A stretch of DNA of 13,179 nucleotides from an uncultured Erysipelotrichaceae bacterium (GTDB lineage: Bacteria > Bacillota_I > Bacilli_A > Erysipelotrichales > Erysipelotrichaceae): contig CADCPE010000148.1 of NCBI GenBank assembly GCA_902803275.1, positions 1 through 13,179 of the forward strand, written 5' to 3'. Both the position numbers and the translations under genes were made by a program. Of the stretch, positions 1 to 6,465 are shown piece after piece; positions within the stretch are counted from its first letter, which is position 1; each line of letters starts with the position of its first letter. The notes under the pieces are model-generated. The model was not told where the DNA came from. It saw only the letters and a program-made list of their open reading frames with translations, and ran no database searches.

Positions 1-321
1 ATCGACACCTGTTTTCTGCAGTTGCTTTTCAAAGATCTCGTCAGGGTGATACTCACTGGCGATCTGATGACCAGGGTATTTGTCAGCCAGATAGAAGCTG
101 TCACGCGGATATCTTTTTAAAGCTTTGCCGATGACGATCTCGGATTTTCCTTCATGATAAGGATAAGCCGTATCAAAATAGTTGATGCCGTTTTCAATGG
201 CATAATCCACCATTGCGAACACTTCGTCTTCATCGATGCTTTTGTCTTCCCTTAGTGGAAGTCTCATGCATCCCAGACCGAGTTTTGATAATCTGATGTC
301 CTTGAAGTCAAAATAAATCAT
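1..321 (-). CDS. Aldo/keto reductase, N-terminal part (runs off left edge)
   Basis: This is the first 107 residues of an aldo/keto reductase, a cytosolic NAD(P)H-dependent oxidoreductase with a TIM-barrel fold. The start reads MIYFDFKDIRLSKLGLGCMR, a typical first strand with LGLGCMRLP. Next comes FDTAYPYHEGKSE near residues 49-61, which carries the family's catalytic Asp and Tyr, and then the catalytic-Lys strand YLADKYPG near residues 80-87. The ATG at 321 overlaps the TGA of the upstream aminotransferase as ATGA. Its AAAGGA ribosome binding site (333-338) lies inside that gene, so the two are probably co-transcribed and translationally coupled. The gene is cut by the window edge, so whether it carries the C-terminal 4Fe-4S extension found in many anaerobe members cannot be seen. 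The substrate is unknown. Confidence 0.9.
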   Translation of the reverse strand, partial: MIYFDFKDIRLSKLGLGCMRLPLREDKSIDEDEVFAMVDYAIENGINYFDTAYPYHEGKSEIVIGKALKRYPRDSFYLADKYPGHQIASEYHPDEIFEKQLQKTGVD

Positions 322-1472
322 TGTTCAATAATTCCTTTCAGTGCCATAACGGCCTTCTTTATGTTTTTCATTGAAGTGGCAAGATTGATCCTGACCCAGT
401 TGTTGTATCCTTTGGCGAAGCTCTCTCCGTCGTTGCACAGCAATCCGCATTTTTCGATCAGGTATTTTGAAGCTGATTCATCCTTGTTGTATTCTCCGAT
501 ATTGACGAATATCAGATACGAACCTTCCAGATTGCTTATTTCAAAATAGGGACTCAGTTCCTTTGAGAAATACTGATAGTTTTCAAATACGACATTGCAT
601 AATGAATCGAGCCACTGTTCTCCATATATATAGTTGTAATAGGTAGGCAAAGCGTTGAATGCATTGACCGATCCTGAATGATGCTTCTGCTGATAGTCGA
701 TGAATTTCCTTAAAAGCTTCCTGTTGGGGATTATCACATGACAATGACTGAAGACGGCCAGTGAGAAACTCTTTGATGCCGCAACCAGCGAGATCATTTC
801 ATTCCGGTATTTCTTTAGGGCAAGAGAGGGGATGAACTCCTGATCAGGCATGATGATATCGGAATGCACCTCATCTGAGAGGATCAGGACATGATATCTG
901 TGACAAAGATCGAACAGTTCCTCCAGTTCGCCTTTTTTGAAAACACGTCCGACAGGATTGTGCGGTGAGCACAGCATCAGCATCTTTATCCTGCCGCTTT
1001 TGAACTTTCTTTCAATAGCCTTGTAGTCAAAAGTGAAGTATCCGTCATTGTCGATCATGCTTACTTCGACCGGCTTCCTTCCACACTGCTTTATGGAAGC
1101 CTTGAAAGGCGGATAGAGAGGCGTATTGATCAGGATGCTGTCACCCTTATTTGTCAGGGCATAAATCACCTGATACATGGCATCAACGGCACCTTTGGTA
1201 AATCTTATAGTGTCTCTTCTGTATTCGACATTGTTTCTTCTTTTGTGCCAGTCAATGAAAACGTCATAGTAGTCTTCAGGAAGATTGCCATAGCCGTAAT
1301 CGCCTTTCTCCATGAATTCCTTCAGCTTTTCAATGACTCTTTCATCATCTTTGAAATCCATGTCAGCGATCCATAACGGCAAACAGTTCAGTTTTCTTCC
1401 TCTTTGCCACTTGACGGTATTGGCTTTACGCCTGTCGATGTAGTACTTCTTGGTAAATGATCTGCTATCCAT
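318..1472 (-). CDS. MalY/PatB family PLP-dependent aminotransferase (cystathionine beta-lyase-like)
   Basis: The protein has 384 residues from the chosen start and is a fold-type I PLP enzyme of the MalY/PatB group, which often cleaves C–S bonds in cystathionine or cysteine. Visible motifs are LPLWIADMDF near residues 31-40, the HNPVG loop near 171-175, SDEVHSDI near 199-206 (Asp contacting the PLP ring nitrogen), the PLP lysine in SKSF (K234) and WVRINLA with the carboxylate-binding Arg near 361. The frame is open 51 bases further upstream, but the ATG at 1472 has AAGGAG (1479-1484) six bases before it and begins MDSRSFTKKYY, typical of the family. A TATAAT lies at 1496-1491 on this strand without a clear -35. 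It overlaps the downstream aldo/keto reductase by four bases. The segment after the lysine (SLAVFSHCHVII) departs from the usual NLAGL-type sequence, so the exact reaction is uncertain. Confidence 0.9.
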   Translation of the reverse strand: MDSRSFTKKYYIDRRKANTVKWQRGRKLNCLPLWIADMDFKDDERVIEKLKEFMEKGDYGYGNLPEDYYDVFIDWHKRRNNVEYRRDTIRFTKGAVDAMYQVIYALTNKGDSILINTPLYPPFKASIKQCGRKPVEVSMIDNDGYFTFDYKAIERKFKSGRIKMLMLCSPHNPVGRVFKKGELEELFDLCHRYHVLILSDEVHSDIIMPDQEFIPSLALKKYRNEMISLVAASKSFSLAVFSHCHVIIPNRKLLRKFIDYQQKHHSGSVNAFNALPTYYNYIYGEQWLDSLCNVVFENYQYFSKELSPYFEISNLEGSYLIFVNIGEYNKDESASKYLIEKCGLLCNDGESFAKGYNNWVRINLATSMKNIKKAVMALKGIIEQ

Positions 1473-1506
1473 ACGGTTCTCCTTAATAAAATTATAAAAT
1501 AAGAGT

Positions 1507-2208
1507 ATGGAAGTGACATACAATTGTTGGCATGGCTGTCATAAAAAATCTGAAGGCTGTATGCATTGCTACGTCTATCGTCGCGATGAATCAATAGGCA
1601 AAGACGCAAACATCGTCTATAAGACCGCCAGTTTCAATATGCCTGTAAGAAGAAAAAGAAACGGTGAATACAGATATCCCGGCGGAACGGAATTCATGAT
1701 GTGTTTTTCTTCGGATTTCTTCATTGAGGAAGCAGACGCATGGCGCAAGGATGTCCTTTGTTTTATTAAAGAAAGAAGTGACTGCAGCTTCATGTGCATA
1801 ACCAAAAGGCCTGAAAGGATCAAAGAATGCATTCCGGATCTAGGCAGTTATCATAACCTTTACATCTATTGTACGATGGAGAACCAGAAGCGTTTTGATG
1901 AGAGATGTCCGATATATCTTGATCTTGATCTTCAAAGAAAAGGCGTGATGATTGAACCGATGCTTGAAAGTATCGATATGAGCAGATATATAGATAAGAT
2001 CGATCTTGTATCCGTCGGAGGGGAATCGGGGATGGATGCCAGAGTCATCGATTTTGAATGGGTCAAGGATATCAAGGCACAATGCAAAAAGGCACATGTC
2101 GGATTTCTTTTCCATCAGACAGGTGCCAGAATAATCGTGAATGATAAGCTGTATAATATTCCCCGCTCTTTGCAGCACTCACAGGCCAGGAAAGCTTTCA
2201 AGGATTAA
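1507..2208 (+). CDS. DUF5131 family protein (phage Gp37/Gp68-like)
   Basis: The protein has 233 residues and matches my memory of the DUF5131 (Gp37/Gp68) family, found on phages and bacterial chromosomes, whose biochemical role is not established. The N-terminus has WHGCHKKSEGCMHCY, giving a CX6CX2C cysteine cluster (C11, C18, C21) that resembles a metal or radical-SAM-like cluster site. An extra Cys (C7) stands where the family usually has Pro in WNPW. Later landmarks are CFSSDFFIEEADAWR (66-80), CITKRPERI (97-105), YCTMENQ (121-127), VSVGGESG (168-175), a FLFHQTGA stretch (200-207) and a C-terminal QHSQARKAF. The start has no good ribosome binding site, only TAAGAG about one base before the ATG. 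It is separated by 34 bases from the divergent aminotransferase gene. The stop TAA overlaps the stop of the convergent DJ-1 gene. Confidence 0.85.
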   Translation: MEVTYNCWHGCHKKSEGCMHCYVYRRDESIGKDANIVYKTASFNMPVRRKRNGEYRYPGGTEFMMCFSSDFFIEEADAWRKDVLCFIKERSDCSFMCITKRPERIKECIPDLGSYHNLYIYCTMENQKRFDERCPIYLDLDLQRKGVMIEPMLESIDMSRYIDKIDLVSVGGESGMDARVIDFEWVKDIKAQCKKAHVGFLFHQTGARIIVNDKLYNIPRSLQHSQARKAFKD

Positions 2209-2732
2209 TACTGGATCTTGGCAAGAACTTCCCGGGCTTTTTCTTCGCTCACGAGGTTTTTGATGATCAGATAGGAGAACTCAAAAGCTGCACCAAGACC
2301 TTTGCCGGTAATGAATTTCTGATCCTGGACAGCTTTTTCATTTTCCGGAACAAGTCCGTTTTCAAATCCCGGGAAGCAGATGAATTTCCTGTTGTTTAAT
2401 AGGCCTTTGTGGATCAGGATCGAGGGCGCGGCACAGATGGCGCAGATGTATTTGTCTTCCTTTACGAAAAGGTCGATCAGTTTCTGCACTCTTTCATCAT
2501 TTTCCAGATTCAATGTGCCAGGCATGCCGCCAGGCAGGATCAGACACTCATATTCATCAGGATCGATCTCATCGATGAGCTTATCAGATCTGAAAGTGAC
2601 TTTGTGGGATGAAACGATCTCCTTTGTAAAACCTACCAGCTGGACATCGATCCCGGCTCTGAATAGAAGGTCATAGGTCACCAGAGCTTCACATTCTTCC
2701 AATCCGTCATTTACAATTATCATTGTTTTCAT
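2205..2732 (-). CDS. DJ-1/PfpI family protein
   Basis: The protein has 175 residues, the standard length for the DJ-1/ThiJ/PfpI superfamily of small cytosolic flavodoxin-like proteins. Proposed roles in the family include chaperone, glyoxalase-like and protease activity. Visible features are the first strand MKTMIIVNDGLEECEA with the conserved Glu (E15) that polarises the nucleophile, LILPGGMPGT (64-73), and the nucleophile elbow AICAAPSIL with Cys100. C-terminal landmarks are a VQDQKFITGKGLGAAFEF segment (135-152) and KAREVL. This AICAAP/GLGAAFEF pattern is closest to the DJ-1/YajL branch. The start is supported by GGGAGA at 2746-2741, eight bases upstream. A consensus TATAAT lies at 2780-2775 on this strand, but I found no -35. 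It ends tail-to-tail with the DUF5131 gene with no room for a separate terminator. Confidence 0.9.
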   Translation of the reverse strand: MKTMIIVNDGLEECEALVTYDLLFRAGIDVQLVGFTKEIVSSHKVTFRSDKLIDEIDPDEYECLILPGGMPGTLNLENDERVQKLIDLFVKEDKYICAICAAPSILIHKGLLNNRKFICFPGFENGLVPENEKAVQDQKFITGKGLGAAFEFSYLIIKNLVSEEKAREVLAKIQY

Positions 2733-2807
2733 AGTTTTATTCTCCCGCTTTCATTAGGCTTTATCTTCATTTTCATTATAAGTGAAAATTGTAGTAGAAT
2801 TGTGAGT

Positions 2808-4337
2808 ATGAAAAAGATTATGAACCTCTATGAAAGCTGTAAGACACCGATCCGTGTAGCCTATGTCGGATTCCTGCTTATATCTTTCGGTTTTCTGATA
2901 CAGAACGAAAGCGTCAACGTCTTCTATACCTTCCGTTCAAATATCATCCTGTTTCTAGCGGAATTATCCTTGAGGATAGGCGAACTAATCATCATGAACC
3001 TGCCTATCATCTTCATGCTTAATATCGTCTGCAAGAGGGCGAACAATGCCTCGCCGGTCGTCATGGCTTTAGTGGGCTATTTTACGTTTGTTGTAACGAC
3101 GATGCTGTTTGCCAATCAGTCCATGAACAGCCTGGCCTATTCATCAGGCTACGGCATCAACTCCGTTTTCAACATTCCTGCCGGAACAAGAATGCCTCTT
3201 GAAACAGGCATGATCGGCTGTTTCCTGGTTGCCTATTCAACAAGAGTGGCTTTCATCCTTTCAAGGCACAGAAGCAATTTCTCGATCACCAATATCTTTT
3301 CCAAAGATACGGCAGGCATCATCTATAACTTTATATTCTGCTTCATACTGGGCATAGTCGTGTCCTATGTATATCCTTTCTTCTTTTCATATCTGCAAAG
3401 AGGAATACGTTTTATCAGCGCTGATCTGATGGATCCGCTGCGTATCGGGGCCTATTCGGTCGTTGATCGTCTTCTTTCGATCGTCGGCCTTAACAACATC
3501 ATCAGATATCCGTTCTGGTACACTTCGGCCGGCGGTTCATATTCCAACTCTTTGACCGGACAGAGCGTGCTGGGCGATGTCAATATCTGGGCTTATCTCA
3601 AAAACTCCAATGCGAGCTTTGTCGGTGCCGGCAGATTCATTACCCCGTTCTATATCATCAATATGTTCATGATTCCGGCATTCTTCCTGGGAACACTGTT
3701 CTCCATGTCTGACATAAGACAAAGAAAAGGATTTTCCGTCATCTTTATCTGCGGCATCATCTTGTCCATCATCGCCGGAAATCCTCTGCCATCAGAACTG
3801 CTGATGCTGACGACATCACCGTTTCTGCTTGTTGCATATCTCGTTCTGATCGGCCTTATATCAGGAACTCTGGTAAACTTTGAAGCATTCCTGGGCTTCT
3901 CCAGCAAGATCACCAATACGACGATCGCCATGCCCGGCAGTTTTGCGGATTTTATCATCAATATCCGTAATGCATCCCTGTTTTCTTCGATCAGGATCAT
4001 CCTGATCGTTGGAATTATCGCTTTTGCAGCCATGTTTGCACTGACGATGTTCTACTACCGTTTCATCGCTTTTGATTTCACCAACAGCGGTACAGGCAAG
4101 GAAACAGTCAAAAATCTCATTGCGGCAGCCGGCGGAAAGGAAAACATCACCAATGCCGGTTCAGGACTTTTCACCTTGAATATCGATATCCGCGATCCGG
4201 AAAAGATCTCGATCGAAAAGATCCATGAGATCGGCATCAGAAAGGTCGTGGAAACAAGACACGGATTGAGTTTTGAACTCGGAACCTCGAGCTATGGTGC
4301 AGCCAGAGCCATAAACAGGGAAATCGGCAGAAAATAG
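2808..4337 (+). CDS. Degenerate PTS EIIC–EIIB permease-like membrane protein (glucose family)
   Basis: A protein of about 509 residues with roughly ten hydrophobic segments, followed by a soluble tail of about 75 residues. The fold signature is that of a glucose/maltose/N-acetylglucosamine-family PTS permease: a membrane EIIC part (residues ~15-420) and an EIIB-like tail starting KETVKNLIAAAGGKENI. However, the usual GLHH is GLNN (229-232, counted from the GTG at 2802) and GITEPIEF is GNPLPSEL (326-333). The EIIB phospho-cysteine position in the expected ACITRLR region reads SGLFTLN, with Gly at 455. Nothing therefore suggests sugar phosphorylation. It may be a PTS-derived transporter or sensor that no longer uses phosphate. 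The start is unclear: GTG 2802 and ATG 2808 share the frame and neither has a ribosome binding site. A TAGAAT at 2795-2800 would place the transcript start almost on the ATG. There is no terminator before rpmH. Confidence 0.8.
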   Translation: MKKIMNLYESCKTPIRVAYVGFLLISFGFLIQNESVNVFYTFRSNIILFLAELSLRIGELIIMNLPIIFMLNIVCKRANNASPVVMALVGYFTFVVTTMLFANQSMNSLAYSSGYGINSVFNIPAGTRMPLETGMIGCFLVAYSTRVAFILSRHRSNFSITNIFSKDTAGIIYNFIFCFILGIVVSYVYPFFFSYLQRGIRFISADLMDPLRIGAYSVVDRLLSIVGLNNIIRYPFWYTSAGGSYSNSLTGQSVLGDVNIWAYLKNSNASFVGAGRFITPFYIINMFMIPAFFLGTLFSMSDIRQRKGFSVIFICGIILSIIAGNPLPSELLMLTTSPFLLVAYLVLIGLISGTLVNFEAFLGFSSKITNTTIAMPGSFADFIINIRNASLFSSIRIILIVGIIAFAAMFALTMFYYRFIAFDFTNSGTGKETVKNLIAAAGGKENITNAGSGLFTLNIDIRDPEKISIEKIHEIGIRKVVETRHGLSFELGTSSYGAARAINREIGRK

Positions 4338-4360
4338 CGAAAACAGTATCTTTCCTCTTG

Positions 4361-4389
4361 TTGACATTTATTGTTATTTTGTCTAAAAT
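4361..4389 (+). promoter_or_regulatory. Sigma-A type promoter of rpmH operon
   Basis: TTGACA (4361-4366, perfect -35), a 17-base spacer, then TAAAAT (4384-4389, 5/6 match to the -10). The predicted start is near 4396, giving a leader of about 25 bases with AAAGGTGG ahead of rpmH. This is the clearest promoter in the window, as expected for a ribosomal-protein gene. Confidence 0.85.
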
Positions 4390-4420
4390 TGAATAGTATT
4401 TTGAGGAAAGGTGGCTTATT

Positions 4421-4561
4421 ATGGCAGCAAAAAGAACGTATCAACCAAGTAAGAGAAAACGCCAGAACGTTCACGGTTTCAGAGCTAGAATGAAGACTGT
4501 AGGTGGACGTAAAGTGTTAGCTAGACGCCGTGCCAAGGGCAGAAAGGTGTTATCAGATTAA
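4421..4561 (+). CDS. rpmH: Ribosomal protein L34
   Basis: A 46-residue, very basic protein of the large ribosomal subunit (bL34). The sequence starts MAAKRTYQPSKRKRQ, continues NVHGFRARMKTVGGR and ends KVLARRRAKGRKVLSD, matching the family along its whole length; it is two residues longer at the N-terminus than the common 44-residue form. The gene is too short for many ORF callers. The start is fixed by AAAGGTGG (4407-4414), six bases before the ATG, and by the consensus promoter upstream. It heads the rpmH–rnpA–yidC–jag cluster. Unusually, the gene upstream is a PTS-permease relative and not dnaA. Confidence 0.98.
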   Translation: MAAKRTYQPSKRKRQNVHGFRARMKTVGGRKVLARRRAKGRKVLSD

Positions 4562-4579
4562 AGTCACGAAGGTGGCTTT
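4560..4579 (+). promoter_or_regulatory. Hairpin between rpmH and rnpA that covers the rnpA RBS
   Basis: AAAGTCAC (4560-4567), loop GAAG (4568-4571), GTGGCTTT (4572-4579): an eight-pair stem with one G·U pair, directly followed by TATTTT. The rnpA ribosome binding site AAGGTGG (4569-4575) lies in the loop and 3' arm, so a folded RNA would hide it. The U-rich tail also makes it look like a weak intrinsic terminator. Either action would lower RnpA output relative to L34. The structure is read by eye; its function is inference. Confidence 0.55.
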
Positions 4580-4585
4580 TATTTT

Positions 4586-4915
4586 ATGAAGAAGGCATAT
4601 CGTATCAGAAAAAACGAAGAATTCGCTTCGATCATTTCAAAGAAGCACTCCCGCAACAGTGCCTGTTTCGTCATGTATTATGAACCGAAGAAAATGGACA
4701 ATGCCAGAGTGGGGATCTCCGTATCCAAGAAACTGGGGAATGCGGTTCAAAGAAACAGGATAAAAAGGCAGGTCAGAGAGATGATCAGGGCATTAATCGA
4801 TTTTGAAACCTTCCCGCTGGATGTCGTCATCATCGTCAGAAAATCCTATCTGGGAAGGGATTTTATGGCCAATAAAAATGATTTGGAAATACTAATCAAA
4901 AAGGCTATAATATAA
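4586..4915 (+). CDS. rnpA: Ribonuclease P protein component
   Basis: The 109-residue protein subunit of RNase P, which assists the catalytic RNA in removing 5' leaders from tRNA precursors in the cytosol. The length and the N-terminal MKKAYRIRKNEEFASII are typical. The family signature is at residues ~42-72: ARVGISVSKKLGNAVQRNRIKRQVRE, which includes the RNR-box (RNRIKRQVRE). The ATG at 4586 is preceded by AAGGTGG (4569-4575) with ten bases of spacing. The gene follows rpmH by 24 bases and those bases form a hairpin over the ribosome binding site. The last 30 codons also carry a likely promoter for yidC. The stop is 22 bases before the yidC start. Confidence 0.97.
   Translation: MKKAYRIRKNEEFASIISKKHSRNSACFVMYYEPKKMDNARVGISVSKKLGNAVQRNRIKRQVREMIRALIDFETFPLDVVIIVRKSYLGRDFMANKNDLEILIKKAII
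4883..4911 (+). promoter_or_regulatory. Likely internal promoter for yidC–jag, within the end of rnpA
   Basis: TTGGAA (4883-4888, 4/6 match), exactly 17 bases, then TATAAT (4906-4911, perfect). The predicted start is near 4918, giving a leader of about 20 bases that contains AAAGGAG (4925-4931) just ahead of yidC. It would let yidC–jag be expressed independently of the rpmH promoter. It lies inside coding sequence, so chance is possible. Confidence 0.5.
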
Positions 4916-4937
4916 CAGTATGGCAAAGGAGAGTTCC

Positions 4938-5786
4938 ATGAGTAAAAAACGCTTAACATTAATACTGTCTGTTTTAGCTTTAGCGTTGGTATTAACAGGA
5001 TGTTCAAGTTCAACTGAACTTATTACTTTAGATACTACTTTCGCGGATGCCATGAATGACGGATTCCTGTCAGCACTGATAACTTATCCGCTGGCACAGG
5101 CTATCAACTTCCTTACTCCGCGTACCGGTATCTTCTTAGCGATCACTATCGTCACGATCGTCATAAACGCTATCGTTCTGGCATTCACATTCAAGTCAAA
5201 CATTGCGATGCAGAGAATGCAGGAGATCCAGCCTGAGATGCAGAAGATCCAGGCCAAGTATGAAGGAAGAACTGACGACGCTTCACAGCAGCGCATGGCT
5301 ATGGAGATGCAGCAGCTGTATGCGAAATACGATATCAATCCGCTTGCGTCCATCGCTACTACATTCATTCAGTTCCCGCTGCTGATCGGTATGTACAATG
5401 CGGTCAGAAGATCTGTGGCTGTAGCCAATGCGACTTTCATGGGTGTTTCACTTTCACAGTCACCTCGTGAAGCGATCGCAAGCAAGTCCTGGGTCTGCCT
5501 TGTTATCTTTGGATTGATGGTCATCAGCCAGTTTATTTCGATCAAGATTCCTCAGTGGCTTGCAGAAAAACACGGCAGAGAAGAAGCCGAGAAACATCAC
5601 AAGACCTACAAGAAACCTGAACAGCCGAATCAGGGCATGACATACGCTATGCTGGCAATGGTCGCATTTGCGATGTTCTCGATCCCGACAGCTGTATCAC
5701 TCTATTACTGCATTTCTTCACTAGTCAATATCATTAAGACGCTGGTAATAGACAAGATGACTCACAAGGAGACTGAACAGATATGA
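4938..5786 (+). CDS. yidC: YidC/Oxa1/SpoIIIJ-type membrane protein insertase, lipoprotein
   Basis: A 282-residue membrane insertase that works alone or with SecYEG to place proteins in the cytoplasmic membrane. The N-terminus is a lipoprotein signal: a basic start MSKKR, a hydrophobic stretch, then LVLTGC with the lipid-modified Cys at 22, as in Gram-positive YidC. Next comes LSALITYPLAQAINF, a first core membrane helix with FTFKS, whose Lys (~86) sits where related proteins place the positive groove residue (often Arg), and a cytoplasmic helical hairpin at MQRMQEIQPEMQKIQAKY. Four further hydrophobic segments follow, ending with FAMFSIPTAVSLYYCISSLVNI. The frame also has an ATG at 4920, but the ATG at 4938 is six bases after AAAGGAG. 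The tail KMTHKETEQI contains the jag ribosome binding site, and the TGA overlaps the jag ATG. Confidence 0.95.
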   Translation: MSKKRLTLILSVLALALVLTGCSSSTELITLDTTFADAMNDGFLSALITYPLAQAINFLTPRTGIFLAITIVTIVINAIVLAFTFKSNIAMQRMQEIQPEMQKIQAKYEGRTDDASQQRMAMEMQQLYAKYDINPLASIATTFIQFPLLIGMYNAVRRSVAVANATFMGVSLSQSPREAIASKSWVCLVIFGLMVISQFISIKIPQWLAEKHGREEAEKHHKTYKKPEQPNQGMTYAMLAMVAFAMFSIPTAVSLYYCISSLVNIIKTLVIDKMTHKETEQI

Positions 5787-6454
5787 AACAGTATACAGGA
5801 AGAACACTAGACGAAGTATTGAACGCCATCTCTACTGAACAGGGATGCCGTGTCGAAGACATCACATATAACGTTCTGGAAGAAGAAAAGGGCGGAATCT
5901 TCGGCCTTCACAAATCAGTGACGATCGAAGCTTTCACTTCAAAAGATGTCAAGGAATTCATCTTCGATTATCTCGGAGCTTATTTCACTGAACTCAATCA
6001 GGGTGTAGCTATTGAGATCGTCGTTGAAAAGGATAAGGACAGAGAAAATGAGCTGCTGTATCGCGTCATTCTTGATGCCGAAAACAACGCTATCATCATC
6101 GGCAAGAACGGCCAGACCTTAAGAGCTATCTCAACTGTTCTGAAGGCTGCCGTAAACGCAACGTTCAAGAAGAGGATCGCCGTGATCGTCGATGTCAACC
6201 ACTACAAGGAAGACCGATACAAGAAAGTCAAGGCTATCGCCAGAAGAGAAGCCATCAACGTATCAAAGACTCACGTTGACTGTGAACTCGATCCGATGCC
6301 AAACGATGAGAGAAAAGTGATCCATCAGTATCTGCAGGATTTCAAGAATGTATCAACAGTTTCGATCGGTGAAGGTGCCAAGAGACATCTGGTGATCAAA
6401 TATACACCGGAAGAAAACAAAGAGAGAAAAGAAGAAGAAAAAGAAGAAATCTAA
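5783..6454 (+). CDS. jag: Jag/KhpB RNA-binding protein (Jag_N–KH–R3H)
   Basis: A 223-residue cytosolic RNA-binding protein, called Jag or KhpB; in other Gram-positives it partners with KhpA and influences cell elongation and division. Domains in order: a Jag_N domain (1-~52) with EEEKGGIFGL, a KH domain (~75-150) with the nucleic-acid loop IIGKNGQTL (105-113), and an R3H domain (~152-207) with ARREAINVSK, DERKVIHQYL and the C-terminal EGAKRHLVI. The last 15 residues are a Lys/Glu tail whose codons form half of the transcription-end hairpin. The ATG overlaps the yidC stop as ATGA, with AAGGAG (5766-5771) inside yidC. This indicates translational coupling, the usual arrangement for yidC–jag. 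The usual downstream gene mnmE is absent. Confidence 0.96.
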   Translation: MKQYTGRTLDEVLNAISTEQGCRVEDITYNVLEEEKGGIFGLHKSVTIEAFTSKDVKEFIFDYLGAYFTELNQGVAIEIVVEKDKDRENELLYRVILDAENNAIIIGKNGQTLRAISTVLKAAVNATFKKRIAVIVDVNHYKEDRYKKVKAIARREAINVSKTHVDCELDPMPNDERKVIHQYLQDFKNVSTVSIGEGAKRHLVIKYTPEENKERKEEEKEEI

Positions 6455-6465
6455 TTCTTCTTTTT
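6438..6465. terminator. Putative bidirectional A/T-rich terminator at the jag/methyltransferase junction
   Basis: An 11-pair perfect stem (6438-6448 with 6455-6465), six-base loop ATCTAA, A-rich left arm and T-rich right arm; it reads the same way on both strands. The loop contains both stop codons (TAA plus, TAG minus). Only two pairs are G–C, so the hairpin is weak in energy, but the T run inside and after it suits an intrinsic terminator, and convergent genes need one here. Confidence 0.55.

Noticed and set aside
1473..1523. Seventeen-residue N-terminal extension of the MalY/PatB-like protein
   Set aside because: It would overlap the divergent gene start, has no ribosome binding site, and the ATG at 1472 has an ideal AAGGAG.
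3650..4033. A 127-codon minus-strand open frame opposite the permease gene
   Set aside because: Shadow of the membrane protein coding strand; no start signals and no recognisable motif.
4338..4420. Possible replication origin beside rpmH
   Set aside because: The 83-base spacer has no DnaA boxes and is explained by the rpmH promoter and ribosome binding site; dnaA is not adjacent.
4920..4937. Upstream ATG for yidC adding six residues
   Set aside because: The AAAGGAG at 4925-4931 lies after that ATG and fits the ATG at 4938; the lipoprotein signal is also better from 4938.
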